NCBI GenBank assembly: GCA_027320425.1
Contig: DAHVLJ010000010.1
Coordinates: forward strand, 1 to 64,000
Length of the DNA: 64,000 nt
Direction: 5' to 3'
Source: Nitrososphaerota archaeon
Lineage (GTDB): Archaea; Thermoproteota; Nitrososphaeria; Nitrososphaerales; Gagatemarchaeaceae
In this document: piece by piece, positions 34,004-42,773 of the stretch
How positions within the stretch are numbered: position 1 is the stretch's first letter
Layout of the letters: every line of letters begins with the position of its first letter
Program-made: the position numbers and the translations under genes
The notes under the pieces: model-generated
Seen by the model: only the letters and a program-made list of their open reading frames with translations
What the model was told of the DNA's origin: nothing
Databases searched by the model: none

Positions 34004-35242
34004 ATGTCGTCAATAACGAACGTCAAAGGAAAGAGACGTGCGATTAGCAATCCGGTAGTGGTTGTGGTCGCCGTGGTGCTGCTTGTTCTTGGGGGAGGGA
34101 TAGGTTACTTCGCCCACACAGGCTCCGGCGCCACCACCACAGTTACCGGTCAGGGCTCAACAACGACTGTCTACTCGACAACGACGGTCTACTCCACCAG
34201 CGGGAGTGGAACAACAACATCCTCGAGCGAGCCGGCTCTACCGGCCTCGCTCCCGGCAACAACCATCTCAGAGACTGGTTCGACCTTGCTCTACCCACTC
34301 TTCAATTACTGGGTTCCAGGGTTCAACAGCACCTACTCAAACGTCCAGATCAACACAGCAGGGACGGGCAGTGGAATCGGAATTTCGAGCGCGGCTGCAG
34401 GGACTGTTCAGATCGGCGCTTCAGATGCCTATCTGCTTCCAGCCCAGATGAACCAATATCCGAATCTCCTGGACATCCCTCTGGCAATCTCGGCGCAGAT
34501 GATCAACTACAACCTCCCTGGCATACCGACTACCACCCATCTCAACATGACTGGCAACATCCTCGCACAGATATACAACGGGACCATCTCGTACTGGAAT
34601 GACCCGCAGATCACTGCGATCAACCCAGGCGTGACTCTTCCGCACCAGATCATACACCCGATCCACAGATCTGACGGAAGCGGAGACACCTTCATCTTCA
34701 CCACATACCTGTCTGACACGAACGCCTGGTGGAGCAGCCACGTCGGCTTCGCCACCTCGGTTTCGTTCCCAGGTCTCGCTACCGCTGCAGCCTATCAGGG
34801 GAACGGTGGAATGGTACAGGGATGTCAGCAGACCCAATATTGCATAGCATACATCGGCATCAGCTTCCAATCGAACACCGAAGCGGCCGGATTAGGGTAC
34901 GCCTATCTTCAGAACAGGGCCGGCAACTTCGTAGACATCACACAAGCCAACATACAGGCGGCGGCTGCCCAAATGGTCTCCGCTACACCACCCAACGAAG
35001 CGCTCTCTCTGGTCTACGCGCCAGGAGCGAATTCGTATCCAATCATCAACTACGAGTACTCCATAGTGTCCAAGACTCAGGCCAACGCCAACACCGCGCT
35101 TGTTGTCAAGACATTCCTCAACTGGTGCATCGAGCCAGACCACGGCAACGCTGCCTCGTACCTGAACAAGGTCGGGTTCGTGCCTCTGCCGAGCTCCATC
35201 GCCACTCTCAGCTACTCGCAAATCGCACAGATAGGTCCGTAG
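34004..35242 (+). CDS. pstS: Phosphate ABC transporter, substrate-binding protein
   Basis: About 412 residues: a short basic N-terminus, one hydrophobic signal/anchor helix (PVVVVVAVVLLVLGGGIGYFA), a Thr/Ser-rich linker likely glycosylated outside the cell, then the PstS phosphate-binding fold with ISETGSTLLYPLF, GTGSGIG, and HRSDGSGDTFIFT, which supply phosphate contacts. A TTG two codons upstream (33998) is an alternative start. First gene of pstSCAB-phoU. Confidence 0.93.
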   Translation: MSSITNVKGKRRAISNPVVVVVAVVLLVLGGGIGYFAHTGSGATTTVTGQGSTTTVYSTTTVYSTSGSGTTTSSSEPALPASLPATTISETGSTLLYPLFNYWVPGFNSTYSNVQINTAGTGSGIGISSAAAGTVQIGASDAYLLPAQMNQYPNLLDIPLAISAQMINYNLPGIPTTTHLNMTGNILAQIYNGTISYWNDPQITAINPGVTLPHQIIHPIHRSDGSGDTFIFTTYLSDTNAWWSSHVGFATSVSFPGLATAAAYQGNGGMVQGCQQTQYCIAYIGISFQSNTEAAGLGYAYLQNRAGNFVDITQANIQAAAAQMVSATPPNEALSLVYAPGANSYPIINYEYSIVSKTQANANTALVVKTFLNWCIEPDHGNAASYLNKVGFVPLPSSIATLSYSQIAQIGP

Positions 35243-35259
35243 GCTCGGGACTGCCGTAG

Positions 35260-36261
35260 ATGAAAGCTGGAAACAGCCGGAGGCGGCTCGTCGACCGAGT
35301 CTACGACTTCGTCTCCGCACTGCTGGGAAGCAGTGCGCTCCTTTTCCTTTTTATGATCTTGGCTGTACTGGCGGTTTTCAGCCTCCCCTCGTTAGTCGTA
35401 AACGGTCTGAACTTCTTCACTACGGTCATCTGGAACCCGGGGATTTCGACTACCCTCACGGCGGTTCGCGGCTTCCCTGCGATGTCGGGGGCGTCATATG
35501 GGATGCTGGTTTTCTTCTCCGGAACTCTCATCTCTTCGGGTCTTGCTCTGCTCATCGGGGCGCCATTGAGCATCGGGGTCGCCATCTTCCTCTCGATGAT
35601 CGCGCCGAAACGCCTCTCCGCCTCTCTCTCATTCTTCGTTGAGCTGCTGGCGGGGATACCAAGCATAGTCTTCGGCTTCTGGGGACTGCTGGTGCTAGCC
35701 CCACTGCTCGTCAACGTCGTCGAACCCGTGATGGCGCAATACTTGGGTTTCATACCCGGATTCGGGGGACCTGTTTACGGCTACGGGCTGATCGCATCGG
35801 GGCTCGTCCTGGCGCTCATGATCGTCCCCATAGTCTCCGCGATAAGCCGCGACGCGATGTCCCAGACCCCGATCGAGCTCAAGGAGGCGGCCATGGCACT
35901 CGGCATGACGAACTGGGAGGTCACGCGCAAAGTAGTCTTGCCGTACGCCAAAACGGCGATAGTCGGTTCCCTGGTCCTCGGCCTCGGCAGGGCCCTGGGA
36001 GAGACGATGGCGGTGGCCATGGTCTCGCAGTCAGCCCTGAACATACTGCCAATGACTGTGTACTATCCGATAAACACACTCTCCGCGTTCATGGCTGTAA
36101 CTTTCGACAGCGCTCTCACCGACCCTTCCGGCATGGAGATCAGCTCGCTCGCAGAACTTGCGCTGGTCTTGTTCATAATCACTACGACTGTGAACATCGT
36201 CGCCCGCCTGCTCGTTAGACGCGGCTTCATCTCTAGCGCCGAACATTTGGTCCAGGTGTAG
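35260..36261 (+). CDS. pstC: Phosphate ABC transporter permease PstC
   Basis: A 333-residue permease with six predicted membrane helices and the coupling-helix EAA-like motif (PIELKEAAMALGMTNWEVTRKVVLPYAK). The GRALGETMAVAMV segment is typical of PstC. It pairs with PstA to form the membrane channel. It lies 17 bases after pstS and 6 bases before pstA. Confidence 0.93.
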   Translation: MKAGNSRRRLVDRVYDFVSALLGSSALLFLFMILAVLAVFSLPSLVVNGLNFFTTVIWNPGISTTLTAVRGFPAMSGASYGMLVFFSGTLISSGLALLIGAPLSIGVAIFLSMIAPKRLSASLSFFVELLAGIPSIVFGFWGLLVLAPLLVNVVEPVMAQYLGFIPGFGGPVYGYGLIASGLVLALMIVPIVSAISRDAMSQTPIELKEAAMALGMTNWEVTRKVVLPYAKTAIVGSLVLGLGRALGETMAVAMVSQSALNILPMTVYYPINTLSAFMAVTFDSALTDPSGMEISSLAELALVLFIITTTVNIVARLLVRRGFISSAEHLVQV

Positions 36262-36267
36262 TGGAAG

Positions 36268-37215
36268 ATGAGCGCCAAAGAACCCTCCCAGCCGGCCCGT
36301 GCCGCCGTGGGCTCGCCAAACTCCATAGGCCGCTCCACCCGGTCGGGGATCCGCGGACCGCCAAACTATGGCGTAAGGCGTCTCCGCAACGCGGTGATGA
36401 CGGGGCTCGCGGTGGCGAGCATCCTGATCGTACTGATACCTCTCGCGGACATAATCTATCTCTTCGTCGTCAGGGGCTTGGAGGTGGTTTCGTGGCCGGC
36501 GCTGACCACGATAACGGTCGGGACGGGCGTCGAGTTCGTGGGCGGGGGCATTTCAAACGCCATCTCCGGGACGATAGTCCTGATAGGACTCGCGACGGCG
36601 ATTACGGTCCCATTGGGGTTGGTTGGAGGCATATACATGGCCGAGTTTTCCGACAACAACAGGTTTTCGGAGGTGCTCAGGTTCGTCGCGGACGTGCTGG
36701 CAGGGAACTCTTCCATGGTTGTGGGCCTCGCAGGTTATTTCATCTTCGTCTTGTACTTCGGCTGGGGATATTCGGCGCTCGCCGGTTCTCTCACGCTGTC
36801 CATTCTGATGTTTCCCTACATATTCAGGACGACCGAACTGGCACTTCGCAAGGTCCCTAATGAAATCAGAGAAGGGGCTAGGGCCCTCGGTAGCACCAAG
36901 AGCGCCATGATCAACCGGCTCACATTGAAGTTCGCGATGCCCGGAATACTAACTGGCATACTCCTCTCTGTGAGCATAGGCCTTAGTGAGACGGCTCCAC
37001 TGCTCTTCACTGCTTCGTTCTCCAACTACAACTTCAACGGAGCTTTCCTGCACAACCCAGTGGGGTTCCTCACGTACGTAGTCTTCGTCTACTCGCTGCT
37101 CCCGTCGACCAGCGCCCACAACCTCGCATATCTCTCCAGCTTCCTGCTGATCACATCGATTCTAGCGATAAACGTAGTCGCTAGGGTGGTGCTCAGGAGG
37201 TTCTCGAAGGTCTAG
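36268..37215 (+). CDS. pstA: Phosphate ABC transporter permease PstA
   Basis: A 315-residue permease with a polar N-terminal tail of about 40 residues and six membrane helices. The coupling motif reads PNEIREGARALGSTKSAMINRLTLKFAMPG and is followed by GLSETAPLLFTA, as in PstA. It continues the pst operon, with the pstB frame starting right after its stop. Confidence 0.93.
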   Translation: MSAKEPSQPARAAVGSPNSIGRSTRSGIRGPPNYGVRRLRNAVMTGLAVASILIVLIPLADIIYLFVVRGLEVVSWPALTTITVGTGVEFVGGGISNAISGTIVLIGLATAITVPLGLVGGIYMAEFSDNNRFSEVLRFVADVLAGNSSMVVGLAGYFIFVLYFGWGYSALAGSLTLSILMFPYIFRTTELALRKVPNEIREGARALGSTKSAMINRLTLKFAMPGILTGILLSVSIGLSETAPLLFTASFSNYNFNGAFLHNPVGFLTYVVFVYSLLPSTSAHNLAYLSSFLLITSILAINVVARVVLRRFSKV

Positions 37216-37290
37216 ATGATGGAAGAAGAGTTAAGGCCCGCTCCGAACCGCGGCGGCGACAAAGAGACTAGAAAAGGTGAAATTGAGACT

Positions 37291-38082
37291 ATGACCCAGA
37301 ATCTTTCGGAGGAGCGCGCCCAGGACTCGGGCGGACTGATAAGCCTCGCAGGGCTCAACGCGTTCTACGGGGAGCAGAAGGTCCTCACGGACATCACGCT
37401 CTCAATCGCCCGCAACAAGATCACCGTGTTCATGGGGCCATCAGGTTGTGGGAAGACGACCTTGCTGCGCACCATAAACAGGATGAACGACGGGGTGCGC
37501 AACTTCAGGGTGACGGGCCAGGTGCTCCTCGACGGCACCGATGTCTATTCTCCAGAGGTAGACCCCATACTACTGAGAACGAAGGTGGGGATGGTCTTCC
37601 AGAAGCCCAACCCATTCCCGATCTCGATATACGACAATGTCGCGTTCGGTCCTAGGATCCACAAACTCACGAAATCCAAGTCGGAGCTCGACCAGGTCGT
37701 CCGCGCGAGCCTGGAGAAGGCGGCCCTTTGGGATGAAGTGGGCACGCGCCTCTCAAAGAGCGCACTGGAGCTTTCCGGCGGGCAGCAGCAGCGTCTTTGC
37801 ATCGCGAGAGCGCTCGCGGTCAAGCCCGAGGTGATTCTGATGGACGAGCCAGCTTCCGCCCTAGATCCTGGCTCGACGACGAGGATTGAGGAGCTGTTGG
37901 TGGAGCTGAAGGAGAACTACACTGTCGTCCTTGTCACCCACAACATGCAGCAGGCGGCCAGGGTAGGAAACAGCGTCGCCTTCCTGTACAAGGGGGACCT
38001 AGTGGAATTCGGTCCTGCTGACGAGATCTTCCAGAATCCCAAGAATCCCCTCACCGAGAAATACATCCGGGGCGTCCTTTGA
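37291..38082 (+). CDS. pstB: Phosphate ABC transporter ATP-binding protein
   Basis: From the ATG at 37291 (preceded by AAAGGTGA as ribosome-binding site) the protein has 263 residues, the usual PstB length. Walker A is GPSGCGKTT (about 49-57), the signature motif ELSGGQQQR and Walker B VILMDEPAS. The frame also runs to an ATG at 37216 directly behind the pstA stop, adding 25 charged residues; that longer start is possible but less likely. Confidence 0.93.
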   Translation: MTQNLSEERAQDSGGLISLAGLNAFYGEQKVLTDITLSIARNKITVFMGPSGCGKTTLLRTINRMNDGVRNFRVTGQVLLDGTDVYSPEVDPILLRTKVGMVFQKPNPFPISIYDNVAFGPRIHKLTKSKSELDQVVRASLEKAALWDEVGTRLSKSALELSGGQQQRLCIARALAVKPEVILMDEPASALDPGSTTRIEELLVELKENYTVVLVTHNMQQAARVGNSVAFLYKGDLVEFGPADEIFQNPKNPLTEKYIRGVL

Positions 38083-38105
38083 ATGCCCGTCAGGGAGGTT
38101 AGGCG

Positions 38106-38741
38106 TTGAGACTGATGGACATGGGGCTGGACCAGCTGAACAGCCTGTTGGTCGAGATGGCGCAACTTTCGCAGTCAGCGGTCTCGGCGTCCATGGAGGC
38201 ATACAGACGAGGAGGAAAGGGGAAGGAGGTCAAACAGATGTCGGACCGCCTAAGGGCTCTCCACCGCCAAGTAAGCGACCTATCAGTGGAGATGATTGCC
38301 AGGTACCAGCCTGTCGCGTCAGATCTAAGGTTCCTCAAGGCGTGCATGGAGATCTCCTATGGCTTCTTCAGATACGGACGCTATGCTCTCGACATCGCGG
38401 AAGTGCTGCAGGTGTTCGGGGACTTGAGCAAGTGCGACCACGAGTCAGTGGTGACCACGGCCCAGAAGACGCAGGAAATGATCAGGATGAGCGTAGACGC
38501 TTTCGCAAGGAGAGACGTCGAGCTAGCTAGGAAGATACCTTCACTGGACGACGCAGTCGACTCGAGCTACAGAGACAACGTCAAGAGCACTCTCCAGGGG
38601 AAGGGAGACGTAAGATGCGCCCTCTCGTCGATGCTGATACTGAGATACCTCGAGCGCATCGCGGACCATGCCACATACATCGGGGAGATGGTCGAATACA
38701 TCTCCACCGGGGTCGAACCTGACGCCTCGCCTGGCAACTGA
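38106..38741 (+). CDS. phoU: PhoU-family phosphate signalling protein
   Basis: A 211-residue protein of two three-helix PhoU repeats without a DNA-binding domain. The metal-site-like segments are RYALDIAEVLQV and RYLERIADHATYIGEMVEY. It probably restrains the PstSCAB pump when phosphate is ample. A TTG start at 38106 follows a good GGGAGGTTAG ribosome-binding site. It is a second PhoU in the cluster, next to the DNA-binding fusion at 32690. Confidence 0.88.
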   Translation: MRLMDMGLDQLNSLLVEMAQLSQSAVSASMEAYRRGGKGKEVKQMSDRLRALHRQVSDLSVEMIARYQPVASDLRFLKACMEISYGFFRYGRYALDIAEVLQVFGDLSKCDHESVVTTAQKTQEMIRMSVDAFARRDVELARKIPSLDDAVDSSYRDNVKSTLQGKGDVRCALSSMLILRYLERIADHATYIGEMVEYISTGVEPDASPGN

Positions 38742-38746
38742 TAACC

Positions 38747-39535
38747 TCAGAACGCGATTATCCTGGTGACCTTCCTTCCGGGGACTATCGAGACCTGGTC
38801 TTTGAGAGAGACCCTCAAGCCTTCCCTCGCGTCTGTGGTTCCATAGAGTCTCGCATCCGCGTCCCTCGTCAACGACAGGTCAATCCTGCTACCCCAGGGG
38901 ACCCTGAATCTCAGCGGATGCCCACTGCTGCCTTCGCGCTCGGTATACGTCGGGGTTATGTGGCATATCCCTACTTGATCCGCACTAAGGTCGGCGTACG
39001 CGGCGGGGTCCATCGCCTCTCCCTTGATCCTGTCGACGTAAGAGTAGTACCCTGTGGCCCCCGCCTGGGTGGTGATTACTACCCCGTCTCCGATTGCGGC
39101 GTCACTGATGCTGAGACGCGGCCCTGTCACCTTCACTCTGTACCTGAGACAGGTGCTTTCGTCCCCCCTCTGGAGGTAGACGTCGGTGAACACCTCTCCG
39201 ACCGGCTTGCCGTTCCTCAGGACGCCAAGTCTCTTGTGCGCTTCCGTCGTGAAGCTTCCAGCCTTGATCATGGCCAGCGCCCGGGGGAGCTCGTCGTACG
39301 ACGTCCGTGCCAGGTGCGCTCTCGATCCGCTGACCCCATCTGACCTGACTCCGACGAACAGCAGGGGGATGTCTTCAGTCCTACCGAACCAGCTGAACTT
39401 CCCGTCTCCGCCGACTACGATGCCGAAGTCAGCTCTAGACGAGCCTACTTCGAACCCTGCCTCCCTGACCACTTTGTCCAGCTCTTCCGGAGACACCTTC
39501 GGCGAGCCCCCATCTAACAGGAGCTTCGCTTTCAT
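38747..39535 (-). CDS. NAD kinase-like protein with altered motifs
   Basis: The 262-residue product has the NAD/diacylglycerol-kinase fold marks: GIVVGGDGKFSWF near residue 38 and a beta-rich C-terminal half with GVVITTQAGATGYYSYVD where NAD kinases have GSTAYSLSAGG. The GGDGT loop reads GGDGK, and the usual NE/ND substrate motif is FTDVYLQRG. It may be an archaeal NAD kinase or a relative with changed substrate. It overlaps the DUF72 gene by 4 bases and is probably co-translated with it. Confidence 0.7.
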   Translation of the reverse strand: MKAKLLLDGGSPKVSPEELDKVVREAGFEVGSSRADFGIVVGGDGKFSWFGRTEDIPLLFVGVRSDGVSGSRAHLARTSYDELPRALAMIKAGSFTTEAHKRLGVLRNGKPVGEVFTDVYLQRGDESTCLRYRVKVTGPRLSISDAAIGDGVVITTQAGATGYYSYVDRIKGEAMDPAAYADLSADQVGICHITPTYTEREGSSGHPLRFRVPWGSRIDLSLTRDADARLYGTTDAREGLRVSLKDQVSIVPGRKVTRIIAF

Positions 39536-40392
39536 CTGCCCTCCCCCTTGCCCACGAACTCCAATATGCTCCCTTCGCCGATGTCTCTTACTCCCGTCTC
39601 GATGAACTTGGTGGCTCTAGACCTCGCTTCGTCCTCGGATGGAGTCGAAACTCCGAGCTTCTCCATCATCTTGAGCGAATTCTCTACCGCGTACCCCTTG
39701 AAGTGATTGTTGAAGTAGCCGTATGTCTTCTTCACTTGGGACGCTACTTCCCTGACTTTCGGGACCCAGCCGTCCAACTCCTTGTCATTGTACCTGTAGT
39801 TGTACCAGGGTCTGCTCCCCCTTCCATGCCACCGTATGAATGCGAAGTCAGCCGTCACCACCGTGTCGGGCGGGAGCAAAGGCTCATCGACAATAACGTT
39901 GGAGACGTTCCTTCCTCTCAGGAACGACCAGACGTCGTCACGGAGCCATGAAGGATGCCTGAACTCTACAGCGAACATTAGGTCGTCAGGGGCTGCGCCA
40001 AGAAACCGCTTGAGCTTCTCAAAGTCGGTTTGATAGGAGTAGCTCGGCGGCAGCTGGATCAGTATCGGCCCGAGCTTCCCTGAGGCCATAAGGGGCTTCA
40101 ATAAGCCAAGGAACCTGACCAGGTCCGCTTCCGTTCCGCGGTCGAGGTCTAGCTTCTTCTCATGGGTCAGGAGCCTGGGCAGCTTGACTGAGAACACGAA
40201 GCCGTCCGGGGCGTATCTTGCCCACCCCAGCACCATCCCCTTCGACGGGTAGGCATAGAACGAGGAGTCCACTTCGACCGTCTGGAACAGCTTTGAGTAG
40301 TAAGCGAGCTTGTTGGTCGTAGTGTTGGGGTAGAACACCCCTGTCCACTCGTTGTACGACCACCCCGAGGTGCCTACGAGTAGCTCGGTCAA
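39532..40392 (-). CDS. DUF72 (YecE-like) TIM-barrel protein
   Basis: A 286-residue DUF72 protein with the N-terminal VGTSGWSYNEWTGVFYP, VEVDSSFYAYPS, FSVKLPRLLTH and the C-terminal YFNNHFKGYAVENSLKM motifs. The family is widespread in archaea and bacteria; its biochemical role is unknown. It heads a two-gene unit with the NAD kinase-like gene. Confidence 0.9.
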   Translation of the reverse strand: MTELLVGTSGWSYNEWTGVFYPNTTTNKLAYYSKLFQTVEVDSSFYAYPSKGMVLGWARYAPDGFVFSVKLPRLLTHEKKLDLDRGTEADLVRFLGLLKPLMASGKLGPILIQLPPSYSYQTDFEKLKRFLGAAPDDLMFAVEFRHPSWLRDDVWSFLRGRNVSNVIVDEPLLPPDTVVTADFAFIRWHGRGSRPWYNYRYNDKELDGWVPKVREVASQVKKTYGYFNNHFKGYAVENSLKMMEKLGVSTPSEDEARSRATKFIETGVRDIGEGSILEFVGKGEGR

Positions 40393-40439
40393 CGCTTCTT
40401 GCCGAACCGGGTTCTCGATTTAAGTCTGGAGATAGGCGC

Positions 40440-41186
40440 TCAGATGACGGGCATCCACCCTGGTTTGGTGGACCAGGTCGCGATGGCGTCGTGGGCGTGA
40501 ATTGACTCGAAGCACCTTCCGCTTATGTAAACGGCGTCCGGGAACCTCTTCACACACTCTCGTACGAGGTCTTCTGCGAACCTCGGGTTCGCCTGCGCTT
40601 CAAGTATCTTCTTGGCTTCTTCCAGCCTCTTCATGTGTTCCTTCGGCTTGGCTGAGAAGCATTCGTTGACTTTCTCGACTACTTTCATCGAATCAAGTAC
40701 TTTCTCACTCTTGATCACCAGCGTCATCTGGGCCCTCTGCATATGGCCGATGCCGATCATCTTCTTTGAACAGGGGCACGCTGTCATCCCGTCGACCACA
40801 TAGCGGTAAGTGATGGCGCCACGTTCTGTCGCTCTCATCGAGACCTTGGCGAACTGGTCTCCGTGGGGTATCTCGAAGGTCGCCGTCACACTGGACCCTG
40901 GCTGGGTCCGGTTCACTTCTGCACAGATCCACCTGAGCCACTGCTCCACTCTCTCCGCCTTCTTCCCGTTCGCAGCCTTGACGAGGCGGCTCATGTGCAC
41001 TCCTCTGTGGAGGCCCGTCGACGTCTGGACGGTCAACTCGATCGGCATCGTGACGTTCCCCGCCGAGCCCCACACCCTGTAGTTGGCTATGCCGGCGTCA
41101 ACCGGTAGCCTAGAGGTCTCTGACTGGACGTCCGCCGTCGCATCTATGTACGTTACGGCGTCTTCCGTTGCCCCATCCCGTCCCAA
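40440..41186 (-). CDS. mptA: GTP cyclohydrolase, FolE2/MptA type
   Basis: This 248-residue protein is a type IB GTP cyclohydrolase: LTVQTSTGLHRGVHMSRLV (about residues 51-69), FEIPHGDQFAKVSMRATERG and the active-site cysteine in DGMTACPCSKKMI. It makes dihydroneopterin triphosphate or cyclic phosphate. Its neighbours queC and queD place it in preQ0/archaeosine synthesis, though it may also serve folate/pterin. It starts at TTG about 27 bases after CCTTAAGTAAT, so it has its own leaderless promoter. Confidence 0.87.
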   Translation of the reverse strand: MGRDGATEDAVTYIDATADVQSETSRLPVDAGIANYRVWGSAGNVTMPIELTVQTSTGLHRGVHMSRLVKAANGKKAERVEQWLRWICAEVNRTQPGSSVTATFEIPHGDQFAKVSMRATERGAITYRYVVDGMTACPCSKKMIGIGHMQRAQMTLVIKSEKVLDSMKVVEKVNECFSAKPKEHMKRLEEAKKILEAQANPRFAEDLVRECVKRFPDAVYISGRCFESIHAHDAIATWSTKPGWMPVI

Positions 41187-41210
41187 GGAGTTTGAGCGCC
41201 ATAACTCTCC

Positions 41211-41843
41211 TTAAGTAATTTTCCTTGGTCCTACAGAGAGGGGGTCCTGAACCCTTGCGTTGACGAACGAGCTTGCCCTGGCCTGGCAGCCGGGGCATCT
41301 CCAGCAGTGGGAGGGCCCGTCCCGGTGGCAGCTCCACGTGAGCTCCAGTGGCACCCCGAGGGAAGCTGCGAGCTTCACCACCTCGGCTTTCCTCTTCGCC
41401 TTCAACGGCCTGATTATCTCGAACCTCTTTTTCCTCAACAGAGCGGAGCCCGCGGAGAGGGCACCCCGGAGGAGCGTGAAGAACTCTGAGCTTACATCCT
41501 CGAAGACTTCGCTGTCGTCCTTGTTGTGCCCGCCCACGACGGCAGATGCGCCGACTTCCTCGGCATACGACGCAGCGAAGGAGTAGAAAATGGAGTTTCT
41601 TAGGGGTATGTAGGTCGGGGGGAGCCCCCCGAACTTCGCTCCCCGGATGTCGCCTGCCTCCCTGAGGTCGGGGAGCCTTACCCTTCTGTGTTCTGTAACT
41701 CCGGCGAAGTCAGCTATCGCCTTCGCGGACTCCAGTTCCCGGTCCGCTATCCCGTGGTATTCGAAGGTCAGGGCTCTGACCGAGTACCTTCCCTGACAGA
41801 GAAAGAGCGCCGTAGCGGAATCTATGCCGCCGGACAGGAGCAC
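41211..41843 (-). CDS. queC: 7-cyano-7-deazaguanine synthase
   Basis: This 210-residue PP-loop ATPase opens with LLSGGIDSATAL, contains VGGHNKDDSEVF, and ends with a zinc site formed by cysteines in TWSCHRDGPSHCWRCPGC. It converts 7-carboxy-7-deazaguanine to preQ0, the base installed in archaeal tRNA before archaeosine. The GTG start shares its first base with the queD stop. Coding-like residues (EAIV) continue upstream in frame but no earlier start codon exists. Confidence 0.9.
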   Translation of the reverse strand: MLLSGGIDSATALFLCQGRYSVRALTFEYHGIADRELESAKAIADFAGVTEHRRVRLPDLREAGDIRGAKFGGLPPTYIPLRNSIFYSFAASYAEEVGASAVVGGHNKDDSEVFEDVSSEFFTLLRGALSAGSALLRKKRFEIIRPLKAKRKAEVVKLAASLGVPLELTWSCHRDGPSHCWRCPGCQARASSFVNARVQDPLSVGPRKIT

Positions 41844-42706
41844 TATGGCTTCTTTCGTGCGCGGTTGGCACCGTCCCCATGAAGCTTTGCAAGTATGTGG
41901 CTCCCCTTGTTGAGCCCCTCATACACGTAGACGCCCACAGAAGTCACGTTGGATGGCATCTCTGGCGCGACCCTGGTGAGTACCTCCCTGGCGAGGTTCT
42001 CCACCGTAGCCTCTCCCTTCATCAGGACTGCGGTCTGCTTTGGCGCCTTGATCGCAAATTCTCCGTGGACTGTCTCAAACCTGAGCGAGACTGCCCTGGG
42101 GCCGACCGACGTGACATACTTTTCGTTGATGAATAACTTGTGGTCCAAGCTCTTCACGGCGTCTTTCACGATTTGCTTCGCCCTCGCGAAATCGACCACC
42201 ATCCCCTCGATTGGCTTCCCGATCACCTCTACAAGGACGCTGGACGTGTGCCCGTGCATGACCGAACACTTCTCTGTCTTCGGGAGGATGTGGGCATAGT
42301 CGAAGTTGAAGGAAGGGTCATCGAGGAAAATGGTCTGGAGGTCCCCCTCCTCGCCAAGGCCAAGCACCCGGATGCCGTGGTCGAACCTGTCGCTCCTATG
42401 CGAATCCTTCCTTACGATGACGCAGTCTACCTTTGACGCAAGGAGCCGCTTCAGCTGAAGCCTATCGAAACCAGGCTCGACGAAGACGTACGCGTTGTTC
42501 ACTCGGAAGTCTGCTCGTATTCCACGTGCGAGCGGGACAGGCACGTTCTCTCTATAGCCTACGCCCAATGAGTCCAACAGGTCGGCGACCAGCTGATGGA
42601 TGGCAGTCCTGGCCGAACCGCTCTTTACCCTGTATGCCCTTTCATACGCTCCCTCGTCCAGCCGGTTCAGCCTAGGTGCGAGCTTCATGAGGAGCTGTTC
42701 GCTCAT
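41843..42706 (-). CDS. queD: QueD-type 6-carboxy-tetrahydropterin synthase with an extra N-terminal domain
   Basis: The C-terminal 160 residues are a PTPS/QueD domain: FNFDYAHIL zinc histidine, CSVMHGHTSS (catalytic Cys plus two zinc histidines, CxxxHGH), MVVDFARAK and SLDHKLFIN. The first 125 or so residues are not part of QueD, whose usual length is 120-150. They show IRADFRVNNAYVFVEPGF and CVIVRKDSHRSD, a pattern that recalls small nuclease-like folds. It is the first gene of the queD-queC unit; a GTTTAAGG box lies about 27 bases before the ATG. Confidence 0.87.
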   Translation of the reverse strand: MSEQLLMKLAPRLNRLDEGAYERAYRVKSGSARTAIHQLVADLLDSLGVGYRENVPVPLARGIRADFRVNNAYVFVEPGFDRLQLKRLLASKVDCVIVRKDSHRSDRFDHGIRVLGLGEEGDLQTIFLDDPSFNFDYAHILPKTEKCSVMHGHTSSVLVEVIGKPIEGMVVDFARAKQIVKDAVKSLDHKLFINEKYVTSVGPRAVSLRFETVHGEFAIKAPKQTAVLMKGEATVENLAREVLTRVAPEMPSNVTSVGVYVYEGLNKGSHILAKLHGDGANRARKKP

Positions 42707-42773
42707 TCCAGACTCAGCCTTCCATGGACTCGTTTAAGGGATTTGGAAAGCGAGGAGTACCATTGAACAATGG

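Noticed and set aside
37291-37480. Possible second regulator or leader between pstA and pstB
   Set aside because: The sequence is the N-terminal part of PstB; only the choice of start differs.
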